Source of the DNA: Parapristionchus giblindavisi
Taxonomy: Eukaryota; Nematoda; Chromadorea; Rhabditida; Diplogasteridae
Direction of reading: 5' to 3'
DNA: 64,000 nt
Assembly (NCBI GenBank): GCA_943737045.1
Contig: CALSFV010000073.1
Location: 1-64,000 of the forward strand
The notes beneath the pieces are model-generated. The model saw only the letters and a list, made by a program, of their open reading frames with translations. It searched no databases and was not told the DNA's origin. Both the position numbers and the translations under genes were made by a program. Below are positions 1 to 13,744 of this stretch, piece by piece. Within the stretch, counting starts at the first letter, position 1. Each line of letters opens with the position of its first letter.

Positions 1-712
1 GTCTCAATGAAGTGATAGGGATGGCCGCGGAACGGCCACGCCCACTCTGACTGAACTTAGTGGACTTAAGCGTCCTTATGAATGACTTAGTGGACTTAAT
101 CATGACTTAAGCGTCCTTAGTGATCTTTGTGCTATACTGTACAGTGTGGAAGTAGTCCTGAACACGCATAAACTTTGCGGTCACTTTATCGTTTATACTA
201 AATATCCTCGAGGGTATAATCAGAGCGAGAGACTGTGCGATAGCGAGAGAGACAGACAGTCAGAGACAGACGAGAGAGCACGTGATTTGGAGAGATAGAC
301 GGGGCAGAGATGCAGAGGACGAGAATCACTAGAAGTGGAAAAAGTGACGACAAGTAGTGTTTTAACATAAACACAAAGGATGAGCGAGAGAGAGCAAGAA
401 TAAGCAAAATGTTCGTGGAGGGGGACAGAAATGAACAGAGACTGAATCTTTATCACTAAAACCATGATGAACAATCGCAAAACGAGAGGAAAAAAACGGG
501 ACACAACCTACAAATTACAAAAATCAATAATATCAACCAAAAAATCAATAATATCAATCGATAAAAATCAATAACTGAACTGATGCAACAAGGCAACGGC
601 GGTCAACAATAACGAAAACAAATCAATCGATAGTCACAATTGAGAATAGAACAAGAAGAGCTAAATCAGTCAATAACATCCAGTCGATCGATCGATATCA
701 GGGACTGGGGGA

Positions 713-1443
713 TTACTGTAGCTCTCTGATCGTCTCGAGACCCGGATCCACGCCCATCTCATCCTCGTACCGGATGAGCACTCCGATCAGATTGTGCAGC
801 GGCGCGTCCACCTTGTGCGCCTCGGGCGGCCTGCAATCGATCGATCGATCAATCAATAAAATCTTTCGCCTGGCTCCGCCCACTTAGCTCCGCCCATCAA
901 TCAATAATCAGGGGACAGAAAATTAGACTGTCACAGGAGTGAGTATACGCATGCAAGATGGAGGAATGACTTGACAAGGTCATATTGAGTCAATAGTCAT
1001 GGTCTCTCTCTCTCTCCCCCTCCCCCTCTCCCTATTCATCGTACAACACCAATCAGTCATCATCAGTTATCCTTTGGGAACACTTTTTCAATATCCATCA
1101 TAACACAAAGATCAAAGATCAAAGATCACTTACCGTTCACTGGTGAAGTCGCGTCCGATCATGGCGCCGGCGCCTCCATCCGCGCCACCGCGCTCCCGCT
1201 GCATCGCGCGGTCAAACTCGCGCGCCAACGCGTAGACACCGCGCGCACGCAGACGCTCGCGGCCGTGACGCGTCGCGCACAACTGAAAAGTAGTCAATAT
1301 CGTACAGTAATCCCAGATGAGGGCAGTTCGGTGGGTCGTGCGAGGTGTCACAAACGCAATTTGACACACGTTTTCTTGTTCTTCACACTCTTCTTGCTGC
1401 TCTCTTCCAACACAATCCGTGAACAACTGTTGACTCCTCTCCC

Positions 1444-1480
<37 letters not shown>

Positions 1481-4400
1481 AACAACTCCCTACTCTAATG
1501 ACGACGACATGAGTGAACGTGGAGATATATACATCACTTCCTGACTTAAGGACTTACCGCTAAGTTCTAAGTCCATGAATCCTAAGTAATTTACCAGTTG
1601 CGAAAAGAGCGTCAAAAATGGGCGGGGCCTTTCACACCCTTGTGACCAGTAGGGTGTGAGTAAGTGAGAGGAGGGGGGAGTCGAGTAAGGGGGTAATGGT
1701 ACGGTAACTATGGTTGAGTAAGGGGCACGTTAACTATTCCCCCTATCCTTCCTCTAGTCTTCATCCCAACTTCAGATTCAGAAACAGAATCTTCTTCTTC
1801 TTCGAGGTATCTGTCATATTGCTTTTGGAACATCGCCAAAAATAACTTCCCAGCACCACTCACCCGAACCGTCCTAAACCCTCAAACCCTCTTTGAAGCC
1901 TGAAACCAACCGGTGCCACAGAAGTTGCAGATTTCAAGTCATCCGAATAATATTATTCTCAATAAGAACCAATTACGCATCAGTCAGATTCCCTCCCCTC
2001 GATCCCATAACTACTCCGTGAAACATAGAATCAACCGGGGGGGGGGGAGGGGGGGGGCTGTCGTCGTTCATCTATTCATATCACCCCCTCCCCTTTCCAT
2101 CTATAGCTATATTTATAACTTCTTATTCGTTTCACTCATAATACGTCATAACTTCAGTTATGCTCCAATAGGGATCGGCTTTATGCGACTCGCTAGGAAT
2201 AGATGTACAAGATAGGGAGACAGTCAGGCGACAGAGCGAGAGAGAGATAGCAGCAATTGTAAATGGTAAATTATCAGAGCTACCCCTGGGAGAGCCGCTA
2301 AACATCGTAAGTCTCTGTCAGCCACCACCCAAAAGTCGCACAACTGAACACCAGGGACTTCACTGAACACCACAGTCTCCGCTAATAACAAGTACCTCCC
2401 AGCATAAGTACACAAGTAAAACCAAGTAGAGCACTAAACACCGTAAGTCACAAGTCATAAAAGTCCTAACTAAACACTATGTATACTATCAAGGTAAGGT
2501 GAGGGTGAGTGAGGCGAGTCTCCGCTTTGGCAATAGTCTCTCGTGGAGACCTATAGCGAGGGAGTGTGGTCAGAGCGGAGGGGTTTCTTTAACGTGTAAC
2601 CCCCGGAGTCTTAACTAAACACTATGTATACTATCAAGGTAAGGTGAGTAAAGTACCTCCCTTTACAACTACCATCACTCAATGTGTGTATGTATGTATG
2701 CAGTGAGTGTTGTTATTGCTTCTTCATCTACTCTCTCCCTCTCCCTCTCTCTCTCTCCCTCTCCCCTCCCTCCCCCTCTCTCTCTCTCCCTCTCCCTCTC
2801 CCTCTCCCTCTCCCTCTCCTTTATGATCTACCCTCTGCCTCTTCTTAATCTGCCACTATGTTCTTCTCCCATCGTCGTGTAGTACATATGTTGTCGCTCC
2901 CTTACACACTGATGATCTGACCCTCCCTGAGGGAGAGAGGGAGAGGGAGAGGGAGAAGGAGAGGGAGAGGGGGAGAGAGGGAGAGGGAAAGGGAGAGGGA
3001 GAGGGAGGAGAGAGGGAGAGAGGTAGAGGGAGAGAGGGAGACCAAAAACCCTTGCACCGGCCTGTCCTTTCCCGGGATAAAAGGGAGGAGATGAAAGTGG
3101 TGGTGGTGATATCAACTTAGACAATACAGTGAGAACTGGCCAAGTTTAGATGGGGGCGATTTAGGGTAGAGGGGGAGAGAGAGGGGAGAGGGAGAGAGGG
3201 AGAGAGAGAGGGAGAGAGGGAGAGAGAGAGGCAGAGAGAGAGAGGGAGAGAGAGGGAGAGGTAGAGGGAGAGAGTAGGAGGTCGCGCACTTCTTCACCGA
3301 GTGATAAAATGAGAAATAGCACTTGTTCCGGCTGTCACCAAGTTGGAAAGGGAAAGGGAGAAGAGAGGGAGAGGTAGAGAGGGAGAGGGAGAGATGAAAA
3401 AGGAGAGGGACAGTCAGAGTTGGAACAGCTCGAGTTAGGTTGAAAGAAATAAAGAATAAAGAGAAAAGCCGCCTCGAACTTTCCCTACCCGCACACACCA
3501 TTTCGCACCTATTCGGGTACCGCTACTTGGACTTAGTGACTAAGGGAGAACTTAAGCCTTAAAGGCACATCCTCTCCGCTTTGACAACGCTCTCTCGTAG
3601 ACAAGTAAAGTGAGAGAGTGTGGCCAGAACGGACAGTTTCAAATTACCTGATAGAGCGACTCGACGACTCTCAGTCGGAGGTTCGCGTCGGTGGTGCGCG
3701 TGCCCTCGAAGAACTGGAGACGCGTCGGCAGCTTGTCCGTCTCCTCCTTAACGAGACTTAGCCGATTAGGAACAGGCGACCTTAGGGGAACTTAGCGAGC
3801 TAAGTCACTAAGGTCATAAGCATAGGTCGAATAGCTAGGTTATCGGATTTCGAAATGCGGTCAGGTTTTTCGATTTTTAGGATATTTTGGCTCAAAATCC
3901 GGTCCCGCTTGGTACTTTGCAACATACTTTTCGACCTATGGTTATAAGGACAAGCACCGAGACCTTAGCGGGACCTTAGCTGGCTAAGTCACTAAGGCCA
4001 TAAGGCTAAGGCTAAGTGCCGAGACCTTAGTGCACCTTAGCGGGCTAAGTCACTAAGTCAAGCTAAGTACCGAGTCGAGGTTGTCCTCGGCATCCGCGAT
4101 GGGTGTGAGCAGTGCGACGAGGAAGTCATCCGAGTCGTCCAGTAGATCGGCGTGCACCGCTGCAAACAGGGAGACACATTGGTTAAGCCTTAATCGTTAA
4201 CTACTTTTAAGTGCATGCTAAGTCATTAAGTCTCTTAACCTTCTCAGTAACTAAACTCTTAAGGTCATTAAGTCCCCAAGTTTTAAGATCAATTAGATTG
4301 TGCTAACAACCAAAAGTCCATCTTGGACGGGTATTCGATGCGCAAGGTGGACAAGCCCAAACGAGCTGCTATATACACGAGCTACTATATACGACGGAGT

Positions 4401-5780
4401 GGACAGTCAAGGCTATATTGCCCCCCCCCCCTCCCCTACCCTCTCACTTAATCTAATGTGTGGAGTGGTCATTGTATTATGAAGTATTAGAGGGAGAAGG
4501 GGAGAGAGAGAGGGAGAGAGAGAGAAGGAGAGAGAGAGAAAGGAAAAGGTGAGGTGGGAGAGCATGACTCCTCTCTCTCTCATAATTGAACCGCTAGTGC
4601 TGCTGAGAAAACGATGAAGAGAACCGAGTACTAGGAAAAGGGAGAGGGAGAACAGCGAGGGACAGAGGTAGAGTGCCAAAGAATCTGCAGCTTTCAAGTC
4701 ATCCGATTAATATTATTATTATTATCCTTTCTCCTAATCTCCGATCAGTCAACTTCGCCCATCTCTAACCCTTATCCCTCCCATGAAACATATCTTGAAT
4801 CAACGCAACTATACAGCAAACCATAGATGGGCGCCAACATGGGGGTGCCCACTGTAAAATTAGGGCTTTTCGAAAATTTGTTGAATGCCCCCTGTAAAAA
4901 AAGGAAGTTTAGGTGGAATTTTTGGAAAAAAAAAGTGAATGCTTCCTGTAAAATTAACCATTTTTCGTTCGGATGCCCCCTGTAGAATCGAGCTCCAGGT
5001 ACCCCGCCCATGTATGCAGCAAACACTCCCGTAATTGATGCGCATATCTCTCGTAGAGAGATCCTCTGCCATATATTCCATATCACCTCATTGTCAAGGA
5101 CAACATCGCGTTATTATTATTAGAAGGCCCACCTCCCAGACACATCCCACTCCACTATTCATTTCAGTGCTTACTCTAGCATAGAGATTTTCCGCCATAT
5201 ATTGAATGTGATATCACTGTGGAGATAAATACGTTCCCTTTTCTGGCATTCCTGAAACACGCATTCCACTGCTCTTACTTCACTTCATTAGTTCATTCAT
5301 GTCAGAGGCGGAATATCTTCACGGTAATGTGGTGTTAAAATCTTGGAAAAGTAGATGGAAAAGTGAAAAGTAGTGTTAATTTTGGGAATGTAAAAGTAGT
5401 TGGAAAAGTAGCATATCTTTGTAATTGACAAACTTTTACAATAAGAACTCTTTACGCGAGTGTTGGATCACTACTTTTCCAACTACTTTTACAGTCACAA
5501 AATTAACACTACTTTTCACTTTTCCATCTACTTTTCCAAGATTTTAACACCACATTACTGTCACGGTTAACCACGGTCCACTACCTCTTCTACCGTGTAC
5601 TCTCTTCATATTACTCATGTTATCCCCACAACTGTATCTCTCTCTCCCTCTACCCTTCATGCTCATACTCATGTCACTCGATATACTCGTAAATGGTTCG
5701 AGAGAGAGAGGGAGAGGGAGAGGGAGAACGAGAAATAGAAAGAGGAAGAGAGAGGCAGAGACAGAGGAGAGAGAGAGAGA

Positions 5781-5822
<42 letters not shown>

Positions 5823-7750
5823 AGAGAGAGAGGGAGGGAGTTAGAGATTGAGAGAGTGGAGAGAGAAAGGAAGAGAGAGAGATAGGTTGAGATAGAGAGA
5901 GATAGAGCCAGAGAGATAGAGGTAGAGTCAGAGGAAGGCTAGCTGTCACCTCGCTCTCTCTCCCTACCACCTCTCCTCTCTTCTCAAGTCTTTGTGTGTG
6001 AGTTAGAGAGAGAGGGAGAAGGATGATGAATGGTGTGGCTGTCGTTGGAGATGATGAAGTGAGAGAGGGAGAGTGTATCCATAAAAGGGAGAGAGAGAAA
6101 CTCAAAAGGAGAGGGAGAGGGAGAGAGACCCAAAGGGAGAGGGAGAGGTAGAAAGACTCAAAAGGGAGAGAAGGAGAGGCAGAGATCGAATAGAACCATG
6201 AAAAGCCAAGGTCCTGTGCATATTTCATAAGACGGGGGACGGCAACCACCACACTCTGTCTTTGATCTTCAATTACACTCTCCTCTATCATACGGGGCAG
6301 TCAGTCCACAATAGCCTACCGTATCACTTATTCATCCTACCGTAATCCCCCTCCGCCACTCTTCCTAATCAATCTCAATAACAGTCTCCACACAATCATC
6401 GCTTCTATCCTGTGCACTCTTTCATTCACCATAGTCTTTCTCTTTTCCTCTCTCTCTCTCTCTCTAATAGTAGTTGTGTGTACTCTCCCCCCCCCCCCCT
6501 CTCCCTCTCTCTTTCCCTCTCTCCCTCTCTCTCTCCTACCTACTAATAGCTTCACTGACTGACGGGGGATAGTGTGAGGGAGGTAAGGTAAATCAACCGA
6601 GTCGACAGTGAGAGAGTGATATCAGAAGGTGTTGACTTTGCGGCTTTCATTCTCGGCTTCTGTATCTCTACCTCTCCCTCTCTCTCCCTCTCCCTCTCCC
6701 TCTCCCTCTAATCACAACCGCGCGCACACCCCGTAACCAATCTGTCATCTTATCCTCCATCTTCCCCTCTCAATTCATACATATACACCTTCCTAACTTT
6801 CTCTCTCCCTCTCCCTCTCCTCCATACCGTATCATGAATAGCGGGAGAGAGGGAGAGAGGCAGAGGGAGAGGGAGGGGGAGAGACCGTGAATTCTCGCTC
6901 CTCTCCCTCTCCTTTTCATTCATTCGACAATCCGATTAGTGTTATTCCTCGATATGAAAGTTGGCGGAGAGAGACCAAAGAGTCAAGGGGAGGCGCAGAG
7001 ATACAGAGAAAGGAAAGAAAAGAGAGAGCGGGGACCACGATATATAATACAGCTCTAGCTCTCTTCGCCACCACCACCACAAACCGAGTGGCGTATCGTA
7101 ATTCGAGATGAAGATTGAGAGAGGGAGAGGGAGAGAGGGAGAGGGAGAGGGAGAGGGAGGAAAGTGGGCGAATAAAGCAAGAGGGAGACTCTCTCACTCA
7201 CACATTATACCGTAGCCCCTCTTACTTTTCACACGTCGCTACTTGTAAACAACAGCAAAAATACTATCAATAATCAATACACACTCCATCTGCGCCCATA
7301 CATACCGTAATCCACACCTACCGTAATCCCGCTAAACGCCACCCTCCTGCTGCCCAATACGTGCCAATCTTCACACCTCTCCCTCTCTAGTGCGAGACTC
7401 CGCCCACTTTCGTCACCCTCCCACACCGCCTCTCCACATAGCACATAGCACACACACTCCTACCGTAACCACTCTCTCTCTATCTCTCCACCCGCTCGTT
7501 AGCACCTTGCATGGGCCTTGCTGACAGCTACGATTTGATTGATCAAAGATCAATCAAATCGTCTCAAACAGTCCCATCACGACAGCTCCTCTTCCACTAT
7601 AGAATGGAGAACACAACAAAGATCAAAGATCAAAGACATGAGATCCAGTAGTGTCCACTGATAAACACACCTATACATCAAATGCAGTGGATATCAGGGG
7701 AAAGAGAACAAAGGGGACATGATATGGACAGCCAGAAGAGAGACAGAGAC

Positions 7751-7782
<32 letters not shown>

Positions 7783-7922
7783 TGTGTGAGAGAGAGAGAG
7801 ATAAAGAGAGAGAGAGAGAGATAGAGAGAAAGAGAGAGAGAGACAGGCAGAGAGAGAGAGAGAGAGAGAGAGACAGGCAGAGAGAGAGAGAGAGAGAGAG
7901 ACAGGCAGAGAGAGAGAGAGAC

Positions 7923-7963
<41 letters not shown>

Positions 7964-10900
7964 CAGAGAGTGAGATACCTTATGTTCCCAGGTGTCTTAT
8001 CTCTCTGTGCCTCTCCTCATTGTAGAAAGACAACGACAATCATCCTATATCACTTGTGGTCTCTATTCTCTCTCTCGATGTCTCTACATCTATTAGAGTC
8101 TCTAATGTGATCCATTGTCACTCTTTATCTATCCGAACCTCTCCCTCTCCCTCTCCCTCTCCCTCTCCCTCTCTCCCTCTCCCTCTCCCTCTCCCTTCTT
8201 CCCTCTCCCTCTCCCCTATCATCATCATCAACTCGCATCAGATTCAGACACCTGTTTGCCCTTCTCCTTTCTTCGCCATTCGATGATGCGAAGGGATTGG
8301 GGCGCACATCAGAGCAATGACGAGTGATAGTGATAGGGAGGAGATCAGGGGATGAGGGAGGGAGTGTGGGCAGGAGAAATTCCAGAACGACGAGGGGTAC
8401 ATGGACCGAATCATGTGCTTTTTCCATTACATGCACATACACCTCTCCTCTGATTGTGAGAAGAGGGAAATCGGGCAATGGACAGTTCATCTATCGATAT
8501 ACAACCGATAGTCGATGTCATTCTCATGTAATAGACATATACTCCCCATCCGACCAACACTATACAGTCAACCACCGTATGGACAGAAACAGTGCCACGA
8601 CAGTTATGGTTTCATCACCAGTTCATGAAACAGTCAGTAACCCTCAAACTCGGGCACTACCAACTCTCATGTGACGACGGATAATCCCATCACTACTACT
8701 ACTATGCAGTCACTGACAGAGGAACACGGTCCAGCGCAGTTATGATCCTCCTTCCTCTCTGCTTATCTACCCATCATGATCTATGGTAGTGTCATCGGTC
8801 ACACACTCGCCGACAAAGACGAATGGTCGACGAATTAAGAGGGGGGATAGGCATATAACCGTCTTCCTCTCCCTCTCCCCACTAGAGGGAGAGGGAGAGA
8901 GGTAGTAGGGGTATTAAGGAGTTAATAGCCATTGCATCTGGCCTTTCTACAGTCCTCTCCCTTGTTCTCAGAATAGTCATCCGTGTGTGTCGGTGTCTAT
9001 ATCATCTCTATTGACTACTCTTTATACTCCACACCCATATCTCTATCGTCCATCTTGACAACCACCTGTATGGATGTCTCTATTCCGTGTATGAGAGAAT
9101 AGAGGAAGGGAAGTGCATGGTATTACGCAAGAGGGACTTGATTGCACACAGTCCGCTGAGAACGATAGACTTTGCCTTTCAGGGACATCAGAGTAACAAT
9201 TCACAGTCATTGTTTATACACTTTTCTCAATTGTTCAGCGCTCGCATACAATCCTCAGACCACATTTATCAATTCGTAATCACATCAACAAGACAAAATC
9301 GGCGCATACTCTGGACAAGATGCACATATATAGTAAGAATACGAGATAGACCGCTCGAGAGCGGAATTCCTCTCTATCAACTCTGTTCATTCATTCATTC
9401 TCGCTAATCAAATCAGTCTCTCACCCCCTTCACTGTTCGATTGAGCGTCGTGTATAATCTCTCCCCTTCATCACAAACAGCTCTCAAAGCTACACAGAGC
9501 TTGATCGATTCCCCAACCAACCACCACCCCCCCCCCCCCTAAAAGTAGTCATGTAGTCCACATTACTGTACTATCTGGTTAGTGCACCAACGGGTCTCAC
9601 CCCCAAAGATCGAATCATCATCGATCGCCACTTCCTCTCCTTTATTACTGTATATGTATGTATACTAGTGCGTTACAATCGCTCGATACCATCTCCGTCT
9701 CTTCAGTAGCCTTCGTTCTCTAGTCATCTTCTCTAACTTCTCTGCTCACGTCTCTCAAATCCGCCTGGTCTCTCTCCTAATCCACTCGCCAGTTCATTCA
9801 TGTATCCTTTCATCACCCACACACACATACGGAAAGTGGAGTCATAAAGTCTAGAGAGAGAGGGAGGGAGATATAAAGAAGAGAATCGAAGGATATATCC
9901 TCTTTTGTGTCCGTGTGTCGACTATCGCGAAAAGACACATGAAAAAGTTGAGTAGTGGCGATAGTCGGGGGATTGGCGAGGGACCATGGCCACGTTGTAT
10001 TGATCATGGAATGTCATGTAAAAGGTAAGGTAAAGGCAGAACCCGTTATTCGAGGAACACGAAGTCCTGATGGGCCAGACACCATGCCTACGCGCTCAAC
10101 TCCGCATACATAGGACACCTCCCATGGCATGCCCGATTCCGCGTTCCCGCTGCATAGTCAATCTTGATAACGAGTAACTGTAACGAGTACTGGGTACTCT
10201 CTCATAGACCGTGTTCCTTATCTCTTATTCATCAATGTACACCCATTTCGGCACGGCGGCCTTTCTCGAGACGGTCCTAATAGTCTCTCATTTACGACGC
10301 CGTTTCTCTCACACTGGATAAGCTGTTCTTCATCTTAATCTAGATAGCAACAACAAGAGACAGAGAACACCGATCGTCATCATCATCGGCTTCGTGTCGT
10401 TTCTTACAGTAGAGAGAGAGAACGAGAGCAGATGTCTCTGCCTCTACCTCTACCTCTACCTCTAGGTCCTCTAGGGAGAGGGAGAGGGAGAGAGAGAGGC
10501 CCTATAGACTCGCGCAATCTATCAGCTACCCTCATTCTTTTGGTCAATTGACAAGTGCCGACACAGGAGATGGGCATAGAGCTATTAAGACACTACCGGT
10601 GAAAGGTTAACGAGGGCCAATTCACCCGGATCGGGTTTCATGACCACTTCAGCCATGAGGGACTTACTTATAATTAAGCGCACTCTAGCGACACAACCAC
10701 TAAACGACACAGTTATATCTCTCTCTTTGTCTCACCTAAGTGGCCCAGAAGCCTAAAGACTTCGGGGGGGGGGGAGGGGGTAACTTAAACGAGCAGAGGA
10801 CTTAACCCAATCAAGCACCTCATTTCGCTGGTGTCGCTCTCTGGGGAGACACAGACTCCTCTTGTGTGCAATTTAACAAGTGAAAGAAGAGGCGGACGAA

Positions 10901-13706
10901 CCGTCTCTTGATGAGAATATGCCTCTCTCTCTCTTCATTTCACATACTCTATCATACACTTCCATATCTAGTCTCTCTCTAAGAGCCATGTTCTCTCTAC
11001 TGCCCCTCTACGTGTGTGCCTCAAGCATTTAGGGACACAAGACAAGACAACACCAAAACGGGGGAGGGGAGAGAATAGGCTCACTGCAATTAGTCCAGTG
11101 TCTTCACTCAAACTCATCATTGCGTCGCACAATTGAGTGGGCACTAGAGGGGCGCTCAAACCAAAACCGGGGACCGACCATCTCGGTACCGAAACGAGTG
11201 ACCGCCGACCAAATCCCGAATCCCGTACACTGGTCCTCTGGTCGGCCTCATCATCAACCCTATTGATGATGATCACAACCGCCTCTTCCTTCAACACATC
11301 CATCAATCTTCTCCCTTGTTCCTGCCACTTTTCTTCATCTCCTCTCCACTCTGCCAACTCGTAAACATCCCAGTGGATTGCCACTGACACAATAAATCCT
11401 CACCTATAGTTACCCAGTGAAAAAATCTGTTGCCAAACAAACCCAGATAAAAAGCGTAAACTGTAAACAACAAGCTATTCATTCAGTCATTCTCATCGCC
11501 TTCTGTATATGTGGACGGTCACCATCACAATGTTCTATAGACTGTGAATTCCAAAACGACCGCTCAACATAGAAACTCTCTCAAATGCAATCGTCTTTCG
11601 CTTGTCTGGCTATGGAAACAAAATGGCTTGAACCAGAATACTGTGCCATTACAATCCATATATAGTCTTCATTACAATCATCACCACTGCACGGTTCTCC
11701 TCTTACAATTAGCATAAATCGTATCCCATCAACTCTAGTCCACACATCATAGCTTTCATCATCATCTCATGTCCTCTGAGAGGACTCCTCTCCCCTCCTC
11801 ATTCCATCTCCGATCATACGACACCTATCATCATCAAAATCACATCTTGTAACTCTCAATCTCTTCGCTCCCCTCCTCCTCCTCCTCCTCGTCTTCTTCT
11901 TCTTCTAAAACGACGACACCTGTTGTTAACACCGCAGGCGTCGCCACTTGCACACAACATGACAAAGACCCCATATCTCTCTCACCCTCTACCTCTATCT
12001 ATATCTCTCATCAATCCTCACATTCCTCAAATCTTCCTGGTAACTACCGTATACCTTATCATCTTGAAAACCCCCAAACCTTCTTTTCATTCAATAAACC
12101 CATTCCGTTATTCATCTGTCTGTATCGCAATGCACATTCTTTTCAGGACCTCCGACTACCGTAATCGGTCTGCTCATTCGCGTCTCGGGACCGGGAGCCG
12201 AGGGGGGAAATAGCCGTCGTTCAGGAAGTGGTAGATCACGCTAGGGCTTGAGCGGCTTCCGTCTCCAGCCACCACTTCTCCCTGTCCGCCTTCTCTCTAT
12301 TTCTCTCAGAAGCTGCTTCCGCTAACCATTTTCTGTCGTCGGAGTGGGGCGCGCCACACTTCCATAAGCCATTCGGCGGCTTCCGGACACAGATAGAGAA
12401 GCACAATAGGCTCGGAGGGATAGGGCCAGTTAAGGCAAGACGATAAGGAGATCGTCATACACCACAGGAAAAATAGACTCTAGCTGCCTTTGGACCTCTT
12501 CATGTGTCATTATTTGGACTCCATTCACCTACCCTATCCCTGCCTTCCTTCCTCTCACTTCTCAATGCGTCCTGCCACCATCTCCAACGACGACAGCACT
12601 CAGTCAGCTAGAGAGGGAGAGGGAGAGGGAGGGGGGGAGAGGGAGAGGGACAAAGAGAGGGAGAGAGAGGGGGAGAGGATCCAAAAGGATAGATGACGGT
12701 GACGACGACGATGATGGCATACATAGACAACAATAGGAAGGGGGACCCAACCAATAGTAGACTGTCCATGTATAGAATGGAGGTGTATAACAGAGATCAC
12801 GCTCACTCTCAATGTCGCTGAGACAGTTTTTATCCATTCATATGTAGCTCTTTAAATCAGCAACTCTATCCATAAGGCAGAGTTGCCCTACATTGCCCGT
12901 ATAGAATGAGAGAGAGAGAGTCAAGACTCGATTTACAGCAGCGCTTTCCTGTCCTAATCCGAGAAAAGGGAGCAGGGAGAGGCTGACGAATTTGTGTGAG
13001 AAATCTCGCTTTAGGCGCCGATTTGATTGTGGAGACGGAGGAGGAGGAGAAGAAAAGGCTCCGCTTTCTGCTCCAATTTCAGGCACTCTCTCCACTCTCG
13101 CGACATGCCCGAGGGGTCTCCAATCTATCACTATCTACATATTGATATTACAGTATCTTCGCTTTATGTTATCATATCTATGTTACTGTATCTTCGTAGT
13201 TCTTTAATCAATATGTATTACACACATAATATCGTTATTTCATCTTGTCCAAGAAACGTCAAATTATTATTATTATTGCATTTTCAGGTGTAGAATACAT
13301 CGACTACGATGACGGACCTCGTAATGGGCGTAATAGGATTAGTGGAGAGGGGAAGAAATTAAAGGAGTGATAGGAGGACACTCTTCTCTTGACAATGAGA
13401 AGAGAAATGCGATAGATGAGAAGAAATCAGAGACAAATCAAGCATGAATATGATAGACCTTAGATACAAACAGAAATGATATGTGATATCAGAGATCATG
13501 AGAGATCAGACTACACACATCATATCAGAGACTAGAGATCAAAGATCACACTACACAGGGAAAAGATAGACATTATACAGTATCCTACAGTATCCCACAC
13601 GTCGAGAACTCTGATTACTTAATCTAGATAAAGGAGTGTTAAACAAAAATTGACAGTATCCCATGTGATGTTATCTTCCATGTCTATCCCTTCCTCTATC
13701 TCTTCA

Positions 13707-13744
<38 letters not shown>

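Noticed and set aside
5674..6291. Long Ser/Leu/Pro-rich open frame (205 codons) on the minus strand
   Set aside because: It is the translation of GA/CT microsatellites, which lack stops in several frames. No domain or splice-consistent neighbours.
10075..10165. Minus-strand AMQRERG string resembling part of HGH1 exon 11
   Set aside because: Match is seven residues, then stops; chance similarity rather than a duplicated exon.
12228..12480. Minus-strand frame reading KWLAEAASERNREKADREKW then LETEAAQALA and stop
   Set aside because: Looks protein-like over ~45 codons but has no clear start, acceptor or homologue, and sits within HGH1 intron 8. Kept only as a curiosity.
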